Both the position numbers and the translations under genes were made by a program. Shown in pieces: positions 1 through 11,921 of a DNA stretch of 64,000 nt (positions are counted from its first letter, which is position 1; every line of letters starts with the position of its first letter). The stretch spans positions 5,761,799 to 5,825,798 of the forward strand of contig JAXIVH010000012.1 of assembly GCA_036785325.1 (NCBI GenBank), given 5' to 3'. The DNA comes from Urophycis tenuis. Lineage: Eukaryota; Chordata; Actinopteri; Gadiformes; Phycidae. The notes beneath the pieces were generated by a model. That model worked only from the letters and a program-made list of their open reading frames with translations. It was not told where the DNA came from and ran no database searches.

Positions 1-705
1 CCGACTTTAACCGATATGTTTGAAACTCGGTATGGATGTTACCCTGGCCTAGCCCTACAAAAAAGCCTCTTGGACCCATGCCAAAAAACCCACCGGAAGT
101 CAGATATTTTCATTTTAATTTTTGCGATTTTCAATTTTCGCGTCCTATTTGAACGAACTCCTCCAAGGGGATTTGTCGCTTGGGCTCCAAATTTTTTGGG
201 TGGATTCAGAACATGATTCTCACCAAAAGTTGTGCTATTTGCGACCCTACCTCAAAGGGCGTGGCCACGGCGTACCGTCAAAGTCGGCCATAATCAATTT
301 TTTCACTTTTTCAACGACACCAAGTTTCTCCGATATGTATGAAACTCGGTGGGCTTGTTGAACACGCCTAGCCCTACAAAAAAGCCTCTTGGACCCATGC
401 CAAAAAACCCACCGGAAGTCAGATATTTTCATTTTAATTTTTGCCATTTTCGATTTTCGCGTCCTATTTGAACAAACTCCTCCCATGGGATTTGTCGCGT
501 GGGCTCCAAATTTTTTGGGTAGATTCCTTGTGCAAAAGACAACCTGTCACCACACCATCTACCTGAACGACGACCTGTCACGACACCATCAACGTGAACG
601 ACGACCTGTCACGACTTCATCCACGTGAACGACGAACTGTCACGACTTCGTCCACGTGAACGAGGAACTGTCACGACGCCATCCACGTGCCGACGAGTCA
701 ATTTT
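1..705. repeat. Unit 0: right-hand part of an array unit, cut by the window edge
   Basis: The window opens inside the second ~310-bp segment (GAAACTCGGTATGG near 24). A variant segment with TATGAAACTCGGTGGGC near 340 follows, then a 32-bp minisatellite (536-700). The unit ends at GAGTCAATTTTT and joins directly to the TTATTATT edge of the next unit, without a palindrome, ATCT array or hairpin. Near-copies of this 0.7-kb end lie at 22300-22990 and 59930-60640. The small open frames are not conserved as genes. Confidence 0.85.
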
Positions 706-2211
706 TATTATTATTTCGGGGATCTTTGAAGTTGATTTTAACCCCCTGAACACATACGAAAACTCAATTTTTTTTGGCAAACTTTTAGGGCCTGGTGAAA
801 AATTTTATATTCTAGGCGTCCCGTTCATGTCGCACACTAGTAAAGCCTCTAGGTGGAGCTGTTTACGCGCATTCTCTGTAACGCTTGTAACTTCTGCAGA
901 ATTTGGCGTACAATCAAAATCGTGACATGTACGGATGCGGGCAATCGTGCTGCACCTTCCGGTCTCTGGTAGCTTTGTTTCCGCCTGCCTTTATTTCCGC
1001 GCAAAATCGCAAAAACTAAAAAAAAAAAATTTATAGCCTTAATATATGACGCTTTCTCCGATATAAACGAAACTTGACATATAGCATGGACAGACTGTAC
1101 GATGAAAAAACACCATATAAAGTATGTTGAAATTTTCTATAGTCAGCGCGTGATGATTTTTTTTTGATTTGTCAATTTTCTGGAAAAACAGGAAGTGGGC
1201 CATATCTCCACAATGCTATATTCTTTCGACACTAAATTTTGGTCCCTATCTCGGAATATGTCCTCCATGCAATCTACCAAATTTCTGGTCATTGCCACTA
1301 GAGGGCGCTCTTTAAAATCAAGAAGTTTATTCCTCAATAGTGGCAAGTGCCATTAACACAGAACTTGGTAGGCACATACCTCAGGGCTCTCTGAGGCGTG
1401 GTTCAAAAGGGGGAAAAAATTCTACCAGTGGATGGCACTCTAAAAGCAGCGTAAATCACTGTGCAAACACCGTAATAGCTGTGAATATGAAATTCACTGG
1501 ACACGTGTATAAGGCTGCCAAAACCTCACATACCAAAAATCGTGCTTGTCGTGGTAGTAGCGCCCCCTACAGGCTTTAAAAACTACAGCCCCGACACCAC
1601 GTTTCACCTACATCTATAAAACTCGGTAGGCACGTTACACAGTCCCAGAGCTACAAAAAAGCCTCTTGGAGTCATACCCCTAATATCACCGGAAGTCAGA
1701 TATTTGCATTTAAAATTTGCAATTTTCGCGTTGTATTTGAACGAACTCCTCCCAGGGGATTTGTCGATTGGACTTCAAATTGTTTGTGTAGGTTCCCAAC
1801 ATGGAACTTGGGAAAAGTTGTGCTATTTGGGACTCTACCTCAAAGGGCGTGGCCACGGCGTACCGTCAAAGTCGGCCGTAATCAATTTTTTCACTTTTTC
1901 CAAGACACCGACTTTAACCGATTTGTTTGAAACTCGGTAGGGATGTTAACCTGGTCTAGCCCTACAAAAAAGCCTATTGGACCCATGCCAAAAAACCCAC
2001 CGGAAGTCAGATATTTCCGTTTTAATTTTTGCCATTTTCGATTTTCGCCTCCTATTTGAACGAACTCCTCCCAGGGGATTTGTCGCTTGGGCTCCAAATT
2101 TTTGGGGTAGATTCAGAACACGATTCTCACCAAAAGTTGTGCTACTTGCGACCCTACCTCAAAGGGCGTGGTCATGGCGTGCCGTCAAAGTCGGGCCATA
2201 TTCAATTTTGG

Positions 2212-2253
2212 TTAGGGTTAGGGTTAGGGTTAGGGTTAGGGTTAGGGTTAGGG
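2212..2253 (+). repeat. Interstitial telomeric repeat, (TTAGGG)7
   Basis: There are seven exact TTAGGG copies. The left flank is the end of a ~310-bp segment (GGCCATATTCAATTTTG). The right flank is the internal sequence ATCACTGTGCAAACACC, which normally lies about 1 kb away in a unit. The tract therefore marks a rearrangement junction. A twin with the same flanks is at 11411. Confidence 0.95.
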
Positions 2254-2720
2254 TTTTACATCACTGTGCAAACACCGTAATAGGTATGAACATGAAATTC
2301 ACAGGACACATGTATACCTCTGCCATAACCTCACATACCATAAATCCTGCTTGTCCTGGTAGTAGCGCCCCCTACAGGCTTTAAAAACGACAGCCCCGAC
2401 ACCACGTTTCACTGACATGTATGAAACTCGGTGTGGAGGTTAACCCGGTCCAGACCTACAAAAAAGCCTCTTGGACCATGACCCCTCAACTCACCGGAAG
2501 TCAGATATTTGCCTTCAAAGTTGCGAAATTCTGCGATTTTCGCATCCTATTTGAACAAACTCCTCCCAAGGCAATTATCCGTTCTGCTTGAAAATTGGTC
2601 AGTACAGCTATAACGTGGTTGTTAACCAAAGTTGTGCTATTTGCGACTCTACGTCGAAGGGCGTGGCCAGGGCGTGCCGTCAAATTCGGCCATACCGCAC
2701 AGTGCGTTGACAGCCACAAA

Positions 2721-2810
2721 CGACAACCTGTCACGACGCCATCCAAGTGCAAACGGCAACCTGTCACGACACCTTCCACGTGAACGACGACCTATCACGA
2801 CACTGTCCAC
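2721..2810. repeat. 32-bp minisatellite, left part
   Basis: Tandem ~32-bp repeats share the core CCTGTCACGACACCATCC and alternate CACGTGAACGACGA with AAGTGCAAACGGCAA. The array continues at 3199 after the LINE insertion. Several copies carry the CACGTG palindrome. Confidence 0.85.
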
Positions 2811-3198
2811 TTCCTTCTGGGAGAAGGTTGCGGCTGCCTGGAACTGCTAGGACCCGTCACAGACTTAGTTTTTTCCCCTCAGCCGTCAGGCTGGTAAACG
2901 AGTCTGGCTACCAACCCCCCCCCCCCCCCCCCCTTCCCTCCTCCCTGTGATACTGGTCCAGGACTAGTAATCACACTGGACTCAATTATGCACTTGCACT
3001 TTACTCTGTATTCTCTGTATCCTATACCTCATCACCCATCACCATGTTCTCTCAAATTGTCCTGTTACTGTCCTGTTTGCACTGTCCTGTCCTGCTGCAC
3101 TGTATTCGTTGATGCACACATTGGAACGCTGAGTCAAATTCCTATTTTGTTTAGCAAAAATGGCAATAAATTGTTCTGATTCTGATTCTGATTCTGAC
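2811..3198 (+). mobile_element. 5'-truncated non-LTR retrotransposon 3' end (CR1/L2/Rex-like)
   Basis: This 388-bp insertion interrupts the minisatellite. It starts with the end of a reverse-transcriptase reading frame: a SFFPSAVRLVNES-like peptide is visible around 2855-2912, as is usual near the C terminus of fish CR1/L2/Rex-type ORF2 proteins. A poly-C run (about 2916-2934), a T/C-rich 3' UTR, an AATAAA at 3165 and a tail of TTCTGA repeats (3174-3197) follow. The paralogous copy at 12001-12030 lacks the insert and reads straight through CTGTCCAC/GTGAACG, which fixes both ends. No clear target duplication longer than 2-3 bp is visible. The 5' truncation and repeat tail support LINE target-primed insertion; the exact clade is not settled. 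Confidence 0.8.
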
Positions 3199-3400
3199 GT
3201 GAACGACGACCTGTCACGACACCATACATGTGCAAACGCCAACCTGTCAGGACACCATCCACGTGAACGACAACCTTTCACGACACCATCCAAGTGCAAA
3301 CGCCGACCTGTCAGGACGCCATCCACGTCAACACAACCTGTCACGACACCATCCAAGTGCAAACGCCGACCTGTCAGGACGCCATCCACGTGCCGACGAG
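3199..3400. repeat. 32-bp minisatellite, right part
   Basis: This continues the array broken by the LINE. About six copies alternate CCTGTCACGACACC and CCTGTCAGGACGCC cores with CCACGTG and CCAAGTG linkers. It ends at GTGCCGACGAGTTGC. Confidence 0.85.
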
Positions 3401-3417
3401 TTGCTTTTTTGTTATTA

Positions 3418-3449
3418 GGGACCGAGCCTGTGAAACAGGACGAGGTCCC
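3418..3449. repeat. Two-tier hairpin (junction hairpin), copy 1
   Basis: Arms GGGACC / GGTCCC (6 bp) enclose GAG, then an inner stem CCTGT / ACAGG (5 bp) around GAA, then ACGA. The total is 32 nt. It sits at the unit junction after TTATTA and is followed by TATTGTTTTTG. Twenty-six copies occur in the window, each close to a unit left edge. Confidence 0.9.
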
Positions 3450-4042
3450 TATTGTTTTTGTTATTTGGGGATCTTTGACGTTGATTTTAACCCCCTGAAC
3501 ATATACGAAAACTCAATTTTTTTTGACAGAGTTATCACACCTGGTGAAAAATTATTTATTCTATGCGACACGTTAATGTCTCACCTATAGGTGGCGCTAT
3601 TTAAAAAAAAACACTGTAATGCTAATAACTCCTGCATACTTTGTCGCACACTCAAAATGTTTATATCCACACATGCGGGCAAACATGCTGCACCTCCTGA
3701 TGTAGGCCACGCCCATTTCCGCCATGACTTTTTTTTGGCTACAACGCAAAAACTCAAAAAAGTGCGTCCTAGACATCTATTGCATGTGGCTTTCACCGAT
3801 TTGCACGAAACTCCACATGTAGCATCTACATTCTGTATCATGAAAATAACTAATTGGAAGTTTATTGAAATTCCCGAAGATAAGCGTGTTATAGTGTTTT
3901 ATATATTTTTATAGATGTCTACATTTTACGTAAAAAACGTAAGTGGACAATTTGTCCACATTGCTATGTCCGTTCGACACCAAACTTGGAGCCCTACTTC
4001 TCTGTACCTCCTTTATGCATCTCACAAAATTTGTGATCATTT

Positions 4043-4058
4043 CCACCAGGTGGCGCTC
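4043..4058 (+). promoter_or_regulatory. CTCF-like motif, strong form
   Basis: CCACCAGGTGGCGCTC matches the core of the vertebrate CTCF consensus (CCASYAGRKGGCRS). The same position is strong in the other type B and hybrid units (19470, 44321, 57336) and is altered to CCCCCAGGTGG in the unit near 15170. Binding is inferred from sequence only. Confidence 0.5.
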
Positions 4059-5324
4059 ATTAAAATCAAGAAGTTTATATCTCAACATTGGCAATTGATA
4101 TTTAAATGAAACTTGGTATGCGGCTAGCTCATGGCGCCCTGAGGCGTGGTTCAAAACGGGGAAAAAATTCTGCCAGTGGATGGCGCTCTAAAAGCAGCGT
4201 AAATTACTGTGCAAACACCGTAATAGTTACGAATATGAAATTCACTGGACACATGTAGAGTGCTGCCCAAAGCTCACATACCAAAAATCGTGCTTGTCGT
4301 GGTAGTAGCGCCCCCTACAGGCTTTAAAAACAACAGCCCCGACACCACGTTTCACCTACATGTATGAAACTCGGTAAGCACGTTATACAGCCCCAGACCT
4401 ACAAAAAAGCCTCTTGGACCCATACCCCTTAAAGCACCGGAAGTCAGATATTTGCATTTGACCTTTGCAATTTTCGCGTTGTATTTGAACGAACTCCTCC
4501 CAGGGGATTTGTTGCTTGGGCTCCAAATTTTTTGGGTAGATTCAGAAGATGGTTCTTACCAAAAGTTGTGCTATTTGGGACTCTACCTCAAAGGGCGTGG
4601 CCACGGCGTTCAATCAAAATCGGCCATAATCAATTTTGTCGTTTTTTCCACGACACCGACTTTAACCGATATGTTTGAAACTTGGTAGGGATGTTACCCT
4701 GGCCTAGCCCTACAAAAAAGCCTCTTGGACCGATACCAAAAAACCCACCGGAAGTCAGATATTTTCATTTTAATTTTTGTCATTTTCGATTTTCGCGTCC
4801 TATTTGAACGAACTCCTCCCAGGGGATTTGTCGCTTGGCCTCCAAATTTTTGGGGTAGATTCAGAAGATGATTCTCACCAAAAGTTGTGCTATTTGCGAC
4901 CCTACCTCAAAGGGCGTGGTCATGGCTTTCCTTCAAAGTCGGCCATATTCAATTTTGTCGTCTTTTATACCCATGTTTGTGAACGAACTCCTCCTATGGG
5001 ATTTTTCCGTTCTGCTTCAAAATTGGTCAGTGCATTTGAAACGTGGTTCTTAACTATAGTTGTGCTATTTGCGACTCTACCTCAAAGGGCGTGGCCATGG
5101 CGTGCCGTCAAATTCGGCCATATTCAATTATTTCGTCTTTTATACCCATGTTTGTGAACAAACTCCTCCCAAGGGATTTATCCTTTCTGCTTCAAAATTG
5201 GTAAGTACAGCTGAAACGTGATTCTTAACTGAAGTTGTGCTATTTACGGCTCTAGCCTGAAGGGCGGGGCCAGGGTGTGCCGTCAAAGTCGGCCATACCG
5301 CACAGTGCGTGGACAGCCACAAAC

Positions 5325-5490
5325 GAGAACCTGTCACGCCATCCTTGTGCAAACGACAACCTATCACCACACCATCCACGTGAATGATGACCTGTCACGA
5401 CACCATCAACGTGAACGACGACCTGTCACGACTTCATCCATGTGAACGACGAACTGTCACGACGCCATCCACGTGCCGACGAGTCAATTT
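5325..5490. repeat. 32-bp minisatellite of unit 2
   Basis: About five degenerate copies of the CCTGTCACGAC-core repeat with CACGTGAACGACGA linkers. It ends in CACGTGCCGACGAGTC, the usual last copy before the palindrome. Confidence 0.8.
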
Positions 5491-5510
5491 TTACGGCGAG
5501 GTCCCCCCAA

Positions 5511-5526
5511 ATGTCCCGCGGGACAT
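5511..5526. repeat. Perfect 16-bp palindrome
   Basis: ATGTCCCGCGGGACAT is its own reverse complement. It follows GGCGAGGTCCCCCCAA and precedes TAACCCAATTTAGAT and the ATCT array. Further copies lie near 7790, 16572, 18810, 20876, 23003, 28454, 30528, 35562, 40327, 42719, 47838, 50089, 52380 and 56432. Variants ending GGGGCATTA lie near 12237 and 14371. Confidence 0.9.
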
Positions 5527-5559
5527 TAACCCAATTTAGATATAACAATCAATCAATCA

Positions 5560-5647
<88 letters not shown>
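5560..5647. repeat. (ATCT)22 microsatellite
   Basis: Pure tetranucleotide array preceded by AATC repeats and followed by TATTTATTATTAGGG of the hairpin block. In frame it translates as a spurious SIYL repeat. Confidence 0.98.
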
Positions 5648-5649
<2 letters not shown>

Positions 5650-5658
5650 TTATTATTA

Positions 5659-5745
5659 GGGACCGAGCCTGTGAAACAGGACGAAGGTCCCTATTGTAAT
5701 TGATGCGTTTTTAGGGACCGAGCCTGTGAAACAGGACGAGGTCCC
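5659..5745. repeat. Two junction hairpins in tandem (5659, 5714)
   Basis: Two copies of the two-tier hairpin lie 55 bp apart. The first has one extra A in the right-hand linker (ACGAAGGTCCC). The spacers are TATTGTAATTGATGCGTTTTTA and TTTTGAAATTGATTCG. Confidence 0.9.
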
Positions 5746-6374
5746 TTTTGAAATTGATTCGTTTATTATTATTATTCTTATTCCTATTATTATTATTTCA
5801 GGGATCTTTGCGGTTGATTTGCACTATCTGAACATATATGAAAACTCAATTTTTTTTGGCAAAGTTGTCAGGCCTGGTGAAAAATTGCATATTCTAGGCA
5901 TCACGTTCATGTCGCACACTAGGAAAGCCTCTAGGTGGCGCTGTTTATGAGCAATGTCTGTAACGCCTATAACTTCCGCAAAATTTGGCGCACATTCAAA
6001 AACGTTACATCTACGGATGCGGGCAATTGTGCTGCACCTCGCTGTGTCAACGTGTTGTATTTCCGCCTGCCTTCGTTCTCGCGCAAAATCGCAAAAACTA
6101 AAAAACAGCTTTTACAGCCTCAATCCATCAGGCTTTCTCCGATATGCACGAAACTTAACAAGTAGCATGTCCCGACTGAAATATGCAAAAACGCCATATA
6201 AAGTATGTTGAAATTCTCTATAGTCAGCGCGTTACAAAACTTTTAAGATTTGTCAATTTTCTGTAAAAACAGGAAGTGGACCATATCTCCACAATGCTAT
6301 AATCTTTCGACACCAAATTTTGGTGCCTACCTCGGAATATGTCCTCCATGCTAGCTACCAAATTTCTGGTCATT

Positions 6375-6391
6375 GCCACTAGAGGGCGCTC
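6375..6391 (+). promoter_or_regulatory. CTCF-like motif, standard form
   Basis: GCCACTAGAGGGCGCTC fits the core of the vertebrate CTCF consensus. The same site, with at most a few changes, recurs once per unit: 1294, 8741, 17395, 21685, 24022, 25530, 27038, 29112, 34181, 37111, 38911, 41304, 43402, 46423, 48673, 50967, 53028, 55017, 59291, 61240 and 63302. Function is untested. Confidence 0.5.
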
Positions 6392-7838
6392 TTTAAAATC
6401 AAGAAGTTTATTCCTCCATATTGGCAAGTGCTATTAACACAAAACTTGGTAGGCACATACCTCAGGGGTCTCTGAGGCAGGGGTTAAAAGGACACAAAAA
6501 TTCTGCCACGGGATGGCGCTCTAAAAGCAGCATAAATCACTGTGCAAACACCGTAATAGCTATGAATATGAAATTCACTGGACACGTGTAAACCTCTGCC
6601 TAAAGCTCACATACCAAAAATAGCGATTGTCGTGGTAATAGCGCCCCCTAAAGGCTTTAAAAACGACAGCCCCGATACCACGTTTCACTTATATGTATGA
6701 AACTCGGTATGCCCGTTAACCTGGCCCAGACCTACAAAAAAGCCTCTTGGACCTATACCCGTTAACCCACCGGAAGTCAGATATTTGCCTCCAAAGTTCC
6801 GATTTTTTGCGATTTTTGCTTCCTATTTGAACGAACTCCTCCCAGTGGATTAGCCGGTTGGGCTTCAAAATTTTTTTGTAGGTTCAGAACGTGGGACTTA
6901 CCAAAAGTTGTGCTATTTGGGACTCTACCTCAAAGGGCGTGGCCACGGCGTTCCGTCAAAATCGGCCATAATCCATTTTTTGCCTTTTTCCAAGACACCG
7001 ACTTTAACCGATTTGTTTGAAACTCGGTATGGATGTTACCCTGGCCTAGCCCTACAAAAAAGCCTCTTGGACCGATACAAAAAAACCCACCGGAAGTCAG
7101 ATATTTCCATTTTAATTTTTGCCATTTTCGATTTTCGCGTCCTATTTGAACGAACTCCTCCCAGGGGATTTGTCGCTTGGGCTCCAAATTTTTGGGGTAG
7201 ATTCAGAACATGATTCTCACCAAAAGTTGTGCTATTTGCGACCCTACCTCAAAGGGCGTGGTCATGGCTTTCCTTCAAAGTCGGCCATATTCAATTATGT
7301 CGTTTTTATACCCATGTTTGTGAACGAACTCCTCCCATGGAATTTTTCCGTTCTGCTTCAAAATTGGTCAGTGCATTTAAAACGTGGTTCATAACTAAAG
7401 TTGTGCTATTTGCGACCCTACCTCAAAGGGCGTGGTCATGGCTTCCCGTCAAAGTCGGCCATATTCAATTATTTCGTCTTTTATACCCATGTTTGTGAAC
7501 AAATTCCTCCCAAGCGATTTTTCCGTTCTGCTTCAAAATTGGTCAGTGCATTTGAAACGTGGTTCTTAACTAAAGTTGTGCTATTTATGGCTCTACCTCG
7601 AAGGGCGTGGCCAGGGTGTGCAGTCAAAGTCGGCCATACCGCACAGTGCGTGGACAGCCACAAACGAGAACCTGTCACGCCATCCTTGAGCAAACGACGA
7701 CCTGTCACGACTTCGTCCACGTGAACGACGAACTGTCACGACGCCATCCACGTGCCGACGAGTCAATTTTTACGGCGAGGTCCCCCCAAATGTCCCGCGG
7801 GACATTAACCCAATTTAGATATATCAATCCATCCATCC

Positions 7839-8088
<250 letters not shown>

Positions 8089-8091
8089 TTA

Positions 8092-8123
8092 GGGACCGAG
8101 CCTGTGAAACAGGACGAGGTCCC
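8092..8123. repeat. Junction hairpin
   Basis: A single copy with the standard arms GGGACC/GGTCCC and inner CCTGT/ACAGG. It follows the ATCT array directly. Confidence 0.9.
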
Positions 8124-8139
8124 TTTTGAAATTGGTCCG

Positions 8140-9777
8140 TTTATTATTATTCCTATTATTATTTCAGGGATCTTTGAGGTTGATTTGCACTATCTGAACA
8201 TATATGAAAACTCAATTTTTTTTGGCAAAGTTGTCAGGCCTGGTGAAAAATTGTATATTCTAGGCATCACGTTCATGTCGCACACTAGGAAAGCCTCTAG
8301 GTGGCGCTGTTTATGAGCAATGTCTGTAACGCCTATAACTTCCGCAAAATTTGGCGTACATTCAAAAACGTTACATCTACAGATTCGGGCAAACGTGCTG
8401 CACCTCGCTGTGTCAACGTGTTGGGAGTCCGCCTGCCTTCGTTTTCGCGCAAAATCGCAAAAACTAAAAAACAGCGTTTACAGCCTAAATCCATCAGGCT
8501 TTCTTCGATATGCACGAAAATTGACATGTAGCATGTCCCGACTGAAATATGCAAAAACACCATATAAAGTATGTTGAAATTATCTATAGTCAGCGCGTTA
8601 CAAAACTTTAAAGATTTGTCAATTTTCTGTAAAAACAGAAAGTGGACCATATCTCCACAATGCTAAATTCTTTCGACACCAAATTTTGGTCCCTACCTCG
8701 CAATATGTCCTCCATGCTAGCTACCAAATTTCTGGTCATTGCCACTAGAGGGCGCTCTTTAAAATCAAGAAGTTTATATCTCCATATTGGCAAGTGCTAT
8801 TAACACAAAACTTGGTAGGCACATACCTCAGGGCTCCCTGAGGCAGGGGTTAAAAGGACACAAAAATTCTGCCACGGGATGGCGCTCTAAAATCAGCATA
8901 AATCACTGTGCAAACACCATAATAGTTATGAATATGAAATTCACAGGACACGTGTATACCTCTGCCAAAACCTCACTTACCAAAAATCGTGCTTGTCGTG
9001 GTAATAGCGCCCCCTATAGGCTTTAAAAACGACAGCCCCGACACCACGTTTCACCTACATGTATAAAACTCGGTAGGCGCGTTAACCAGGCCCAGACCTA
9101 CAAAAAAGCCTCTTGGACCCATACCCGTTAACCCACCGGAAGTCAGATATTTGCCTTCAAAGTTGCGATTTTTTGCGATTTTTGCATCCTATTTGAACGA
9201 ACTCCTCCCAGGGGATTTGCCCGTTGGGCTCCAAATTTTTTGGGTAGATTCAGGAGATGGGTCTTACCAAAAGTTGTGCTATTTGCGACTCTACCTCAAA
9301 GGGCGTGGCCACGGCGTTCCGTCAAAATCGGCCATAATCCATTTTTTGGCTTTTTCCAAGACACCGACTTTAACCGATATGTTTGAAACTCGGTAAGGAT
9401 GTTAACCTGGCCTAGCCCTACAAAAAAGCCTCTTGGACCCATGCCATAAAACCCACCGAAAGTCAGATATTTTCGTTTCAATTTTTGCCATTTTCGATTT
9501 TCGCGTCGTATTTGAACGAACTCCTCCCAGGGGATTTGTCGCTTGGGCTCCAAATTTTTGGGGTAGATTCAGAACATGATTCTCACCAAAAGTTGTGCTA
9601 TTTGCGACCCTACCTTAAAGGGCGTGGTCATGGCTTTCCTTCAAAGTCGGCCATATTCAATTATGTCGTTTTTATACCCATGTTTGTGAACGAACTCCTC
9701 CCATGGGATTTTTCCGTTCTGCTTCAAAATTGGTCAGTGCATTTAAAACGTGGTTCTTAACTAAAGTTGTGCTATTT
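8140..9777. repeat. Unit 4: type A unit, right end truncated
   Basis: A standard body with the main CTCF-like site at 8741-8757 and two ~310-bp segments. It stops inside the ~173-bp sub-repeat at GTTGTGCTATTTT, where the hairpin block of the next unit begins. It has no minisatellite, palindrome or ATCT. The stretch 8100-9640 is nearly collinear with 23380-24920 at a 15.28-kb offset. Confidence 0.85.
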
Positions 9778-9780
9778 TTA

Positions 9781-9868
9781 GGGACCGAGCCTGTGAAACA
9801 GGACGAGGTCCCTTTTGAAATTGATTCGTTTATTAGGGACCGAGCCTGTGAAACAGGACCGAGGTCCC
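9781..9868. repeat. Two junction hairpins in tandem (9781, 9836)
   Basis: The copies are 55 bp apart. The second carries an extra C in the linker (ACCGAGGTCCC). They join a truncated unit to the next left edge. Confidence 0.9.
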
Positions 9869-11410
9869 TATTGTTTTTGATGTGTTTTTTCTTCTTCTTA
9901 TTATTTCAGGGATCTTTGACGTTGATTTGCACTATCTGAACATATACGAAAACTCAATTTTTTTTGGCAAACTTGTCAGGCCTGGTGAAAAATTATATAT
10001 TCTAGGCGTCACGTTCATGTTGCACACTAGGAAACCCTCTAGGTGGCGCTGTTTATGAGCAATCTTTGCAACGCCTATAACTTCCGCATACTATGTCGCA
10101 CATTCAAAATCTTTACATCTACGCATGCGGGCAATCATGCTGCACCTCCTGATGTCGGCCACGCCCACTTCCGCCTGCCTTTTTTTTTTGCTACAACACA
10201 AAAATGCTAACAAAGTGCTGCAACGGGGTCAAAACATAGGACTTTCCCCGATTCGCATGAAACTCGACCTGTAGCATCCACAGACTGAACGAAGACAATT
10301 TGTCATGTGAAGTATGTTGAAATTCTTTATATGAAGCGCGTCATAGCAATTTTTAGATGTATCAATTTTACGTCAAAAAAGGAAGTGGACCAGACCTCCA
10401 CAATGCTATGTCCGTTAAACACTAAACTTTAGGCCCTACTTCGGTATATGTCCCTCATGCATCCTACAAAATTTCTGCTCATTGCCACTATGTGGCGCTC
10501 TTTAAAATCAAGAAGTTTATAACTCCATATTGACAAGTGAGATTAACACAAAACTTGGTAGGCACATACCTCAGGGGTCCCTGAGGCACGGCTTAAAAGG
10601 ACAAAAAAATTCTGCCACGGGATGGCGCTCTAAAAACATCGTAAATCACTGTGCAAACACCATAATAGTTATGAATATGAAATTCACAGAACACGTGTAT
10701 ACCTCTGCCAAAACCTCACATACCAAAAATCGAGCTTGTCGTAGTAGTCGCGCCCCCTACAGGCTTTAAAAACTACAGCCCCAACACCACGTGTCACTTA
10801 CATGTATGAAACTCGGTATGAACGTTGAACAGCACCAGACCTACAGAAAAGCCTCTTGGACCCATACCCCTTAACCCACCGGAAGTCAGATATTTGCCTC
10901 CAAAGTTGCGAAATTTTGCGATTTTCGCATCCTATTTGAACGAACTCCTCCCAGGGGATTTGTCGCTTGGGCTCCAAATTTTTTCAATAGATTCAGAAGA
11001 TGGTTCTTACCAAAAGTTGTGCTATTTGGGACTCTACCTCAAAGGGCGTGGCCACGGCGTTCCGTCAAAGTCGGCCATAATCAATTTTTTGGTTTTTTCC
11101 AAGACACCGACTTTAACCGATATGTTTGAAACTCGGTATGGATGTTAACCTGGCCTAGCCCTACAAAAAAGCCTCTTGGACCGATACCAAAAAACCCACC
11201 AGAAGTCAGATATTTCCATTTTAATTTTTGCCATTTTCGATTTTCGCCTCCTATTTGAACGAACTCCTCCCAGGGGATTTGTCGCTTGGGCTCGAAATTT
11301 TTGGGGTAGATTCAGAAGATGGTTCTTACCAAAAGTTGTGCTATTTGCGACCCTACCTCAAAGGGCGTGGTCATGGCGTGCCGTCAAAGTCGGGCCATAT
11401 TCAATTTTGG

Positions 11411-11452
11411 TTAGGGTTAGGGTTAGGGTTAGGGTTAGGGTTAGGGTTAGGG
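11411..11452 (+). repeat. Interstitial telomeric repeat, (TTAGGG)7
   Basis: Seven exact copies with the same flanks and copy number as the tract at 2212. The two are copies of one event, duplicated together with about 0.75 kb of following sequence. Confidence 0.95.
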
Positions 11453-11921
11453 TTTTATATCACTGTGCAAACACCGTAATAGGTATGAACATGAAATTCA
11501 CAGGACACATGTATACCTCTGCCATAACCTCACATACCAAAAATCGTGCTTGTCGTGGTAGTAGCGCCCCCTACAGGCTTTAAAAACGACAGCCCCGACA
11601 CCACGTTTCACTGACATGTATGAAACTCGGTGTGGAGGTTAAACCGGTCCAGACCTACAAAAAAGCCTCTTGGACCATGACCCCTTACCTCACCGGAAGT
11701 CAGATATTTGCCTTCAAAGTTGCGAAATTCTGCGATTTTCGCATCCTATTTGAACGAACTCCTCCCAAGGCAATTATCCGTTCTGCTTGAAAATTGGTCA
11801 GTACAGCTATAACGTGGTTGTTAACCAAAGTTGTGCTATTTGCGACTCTACGTCGAAGGGCGTGGCCAGGGCGTGCCGTCAAATTCGGCCATACCGCACA
11901 GTGCGTTGACAGCCACAAACG

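Larger units (their letters stand above)
706..3417. repeat. Unit 1: long unit with a TTAGGG tract and a LINE insertion
   Basis: It starts TTATTATTTCGGGGATC. The first GGCGCT site is degraded (AGGTGGAGCTG near 852). The main CTCF-like site is 1294-1310 and a reverse-orientation site is near 1559. Segments of ~310 bp begin near 1617 and 1930. At 2212 seven TTAGGG copies join one part of the unit to another. The minisatellite (2721-2810 and 3199-3400) is split by a LINE 3' end. The unit ends at GACGAGTTGCTTT, followed by a hairpin at 3418. Confidence 0.85.
3450..5650. repeat. Unit 2: type B unit
   Basis: The left edge is TTGTTATTTGGGGATC instead of TTA repeats. The body carries the type B signature ATGCTAATAACTCCTGC. 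CTCF-like sites are CCTATAGGTGGCGCT near 3587 and CCACCAGGTGGCGCTC at 4043-4058, with a reverse site near 4307. It has two ~310-bp segments, three ~173-bp sub-repeats, minisatellite 5325-5490, palindrome 5511-5526 and (ATCT)22. Very similar units lie at 14577, 18880 and 56745. Confidence 0.85.

Noticed and set aside
2212..2253. True chromosome end
   Set aside because: Only seven TTAGGG copies occur and the array continues on both sides, so it is interstitial.
3418..3449. Hairpin as a bacterial-type terminator or tRNA-like gene
   Set aside because: The stem is not followed by a consistent T run, the window is eukaryotic, and no cloverleaf or A/B box is seen.
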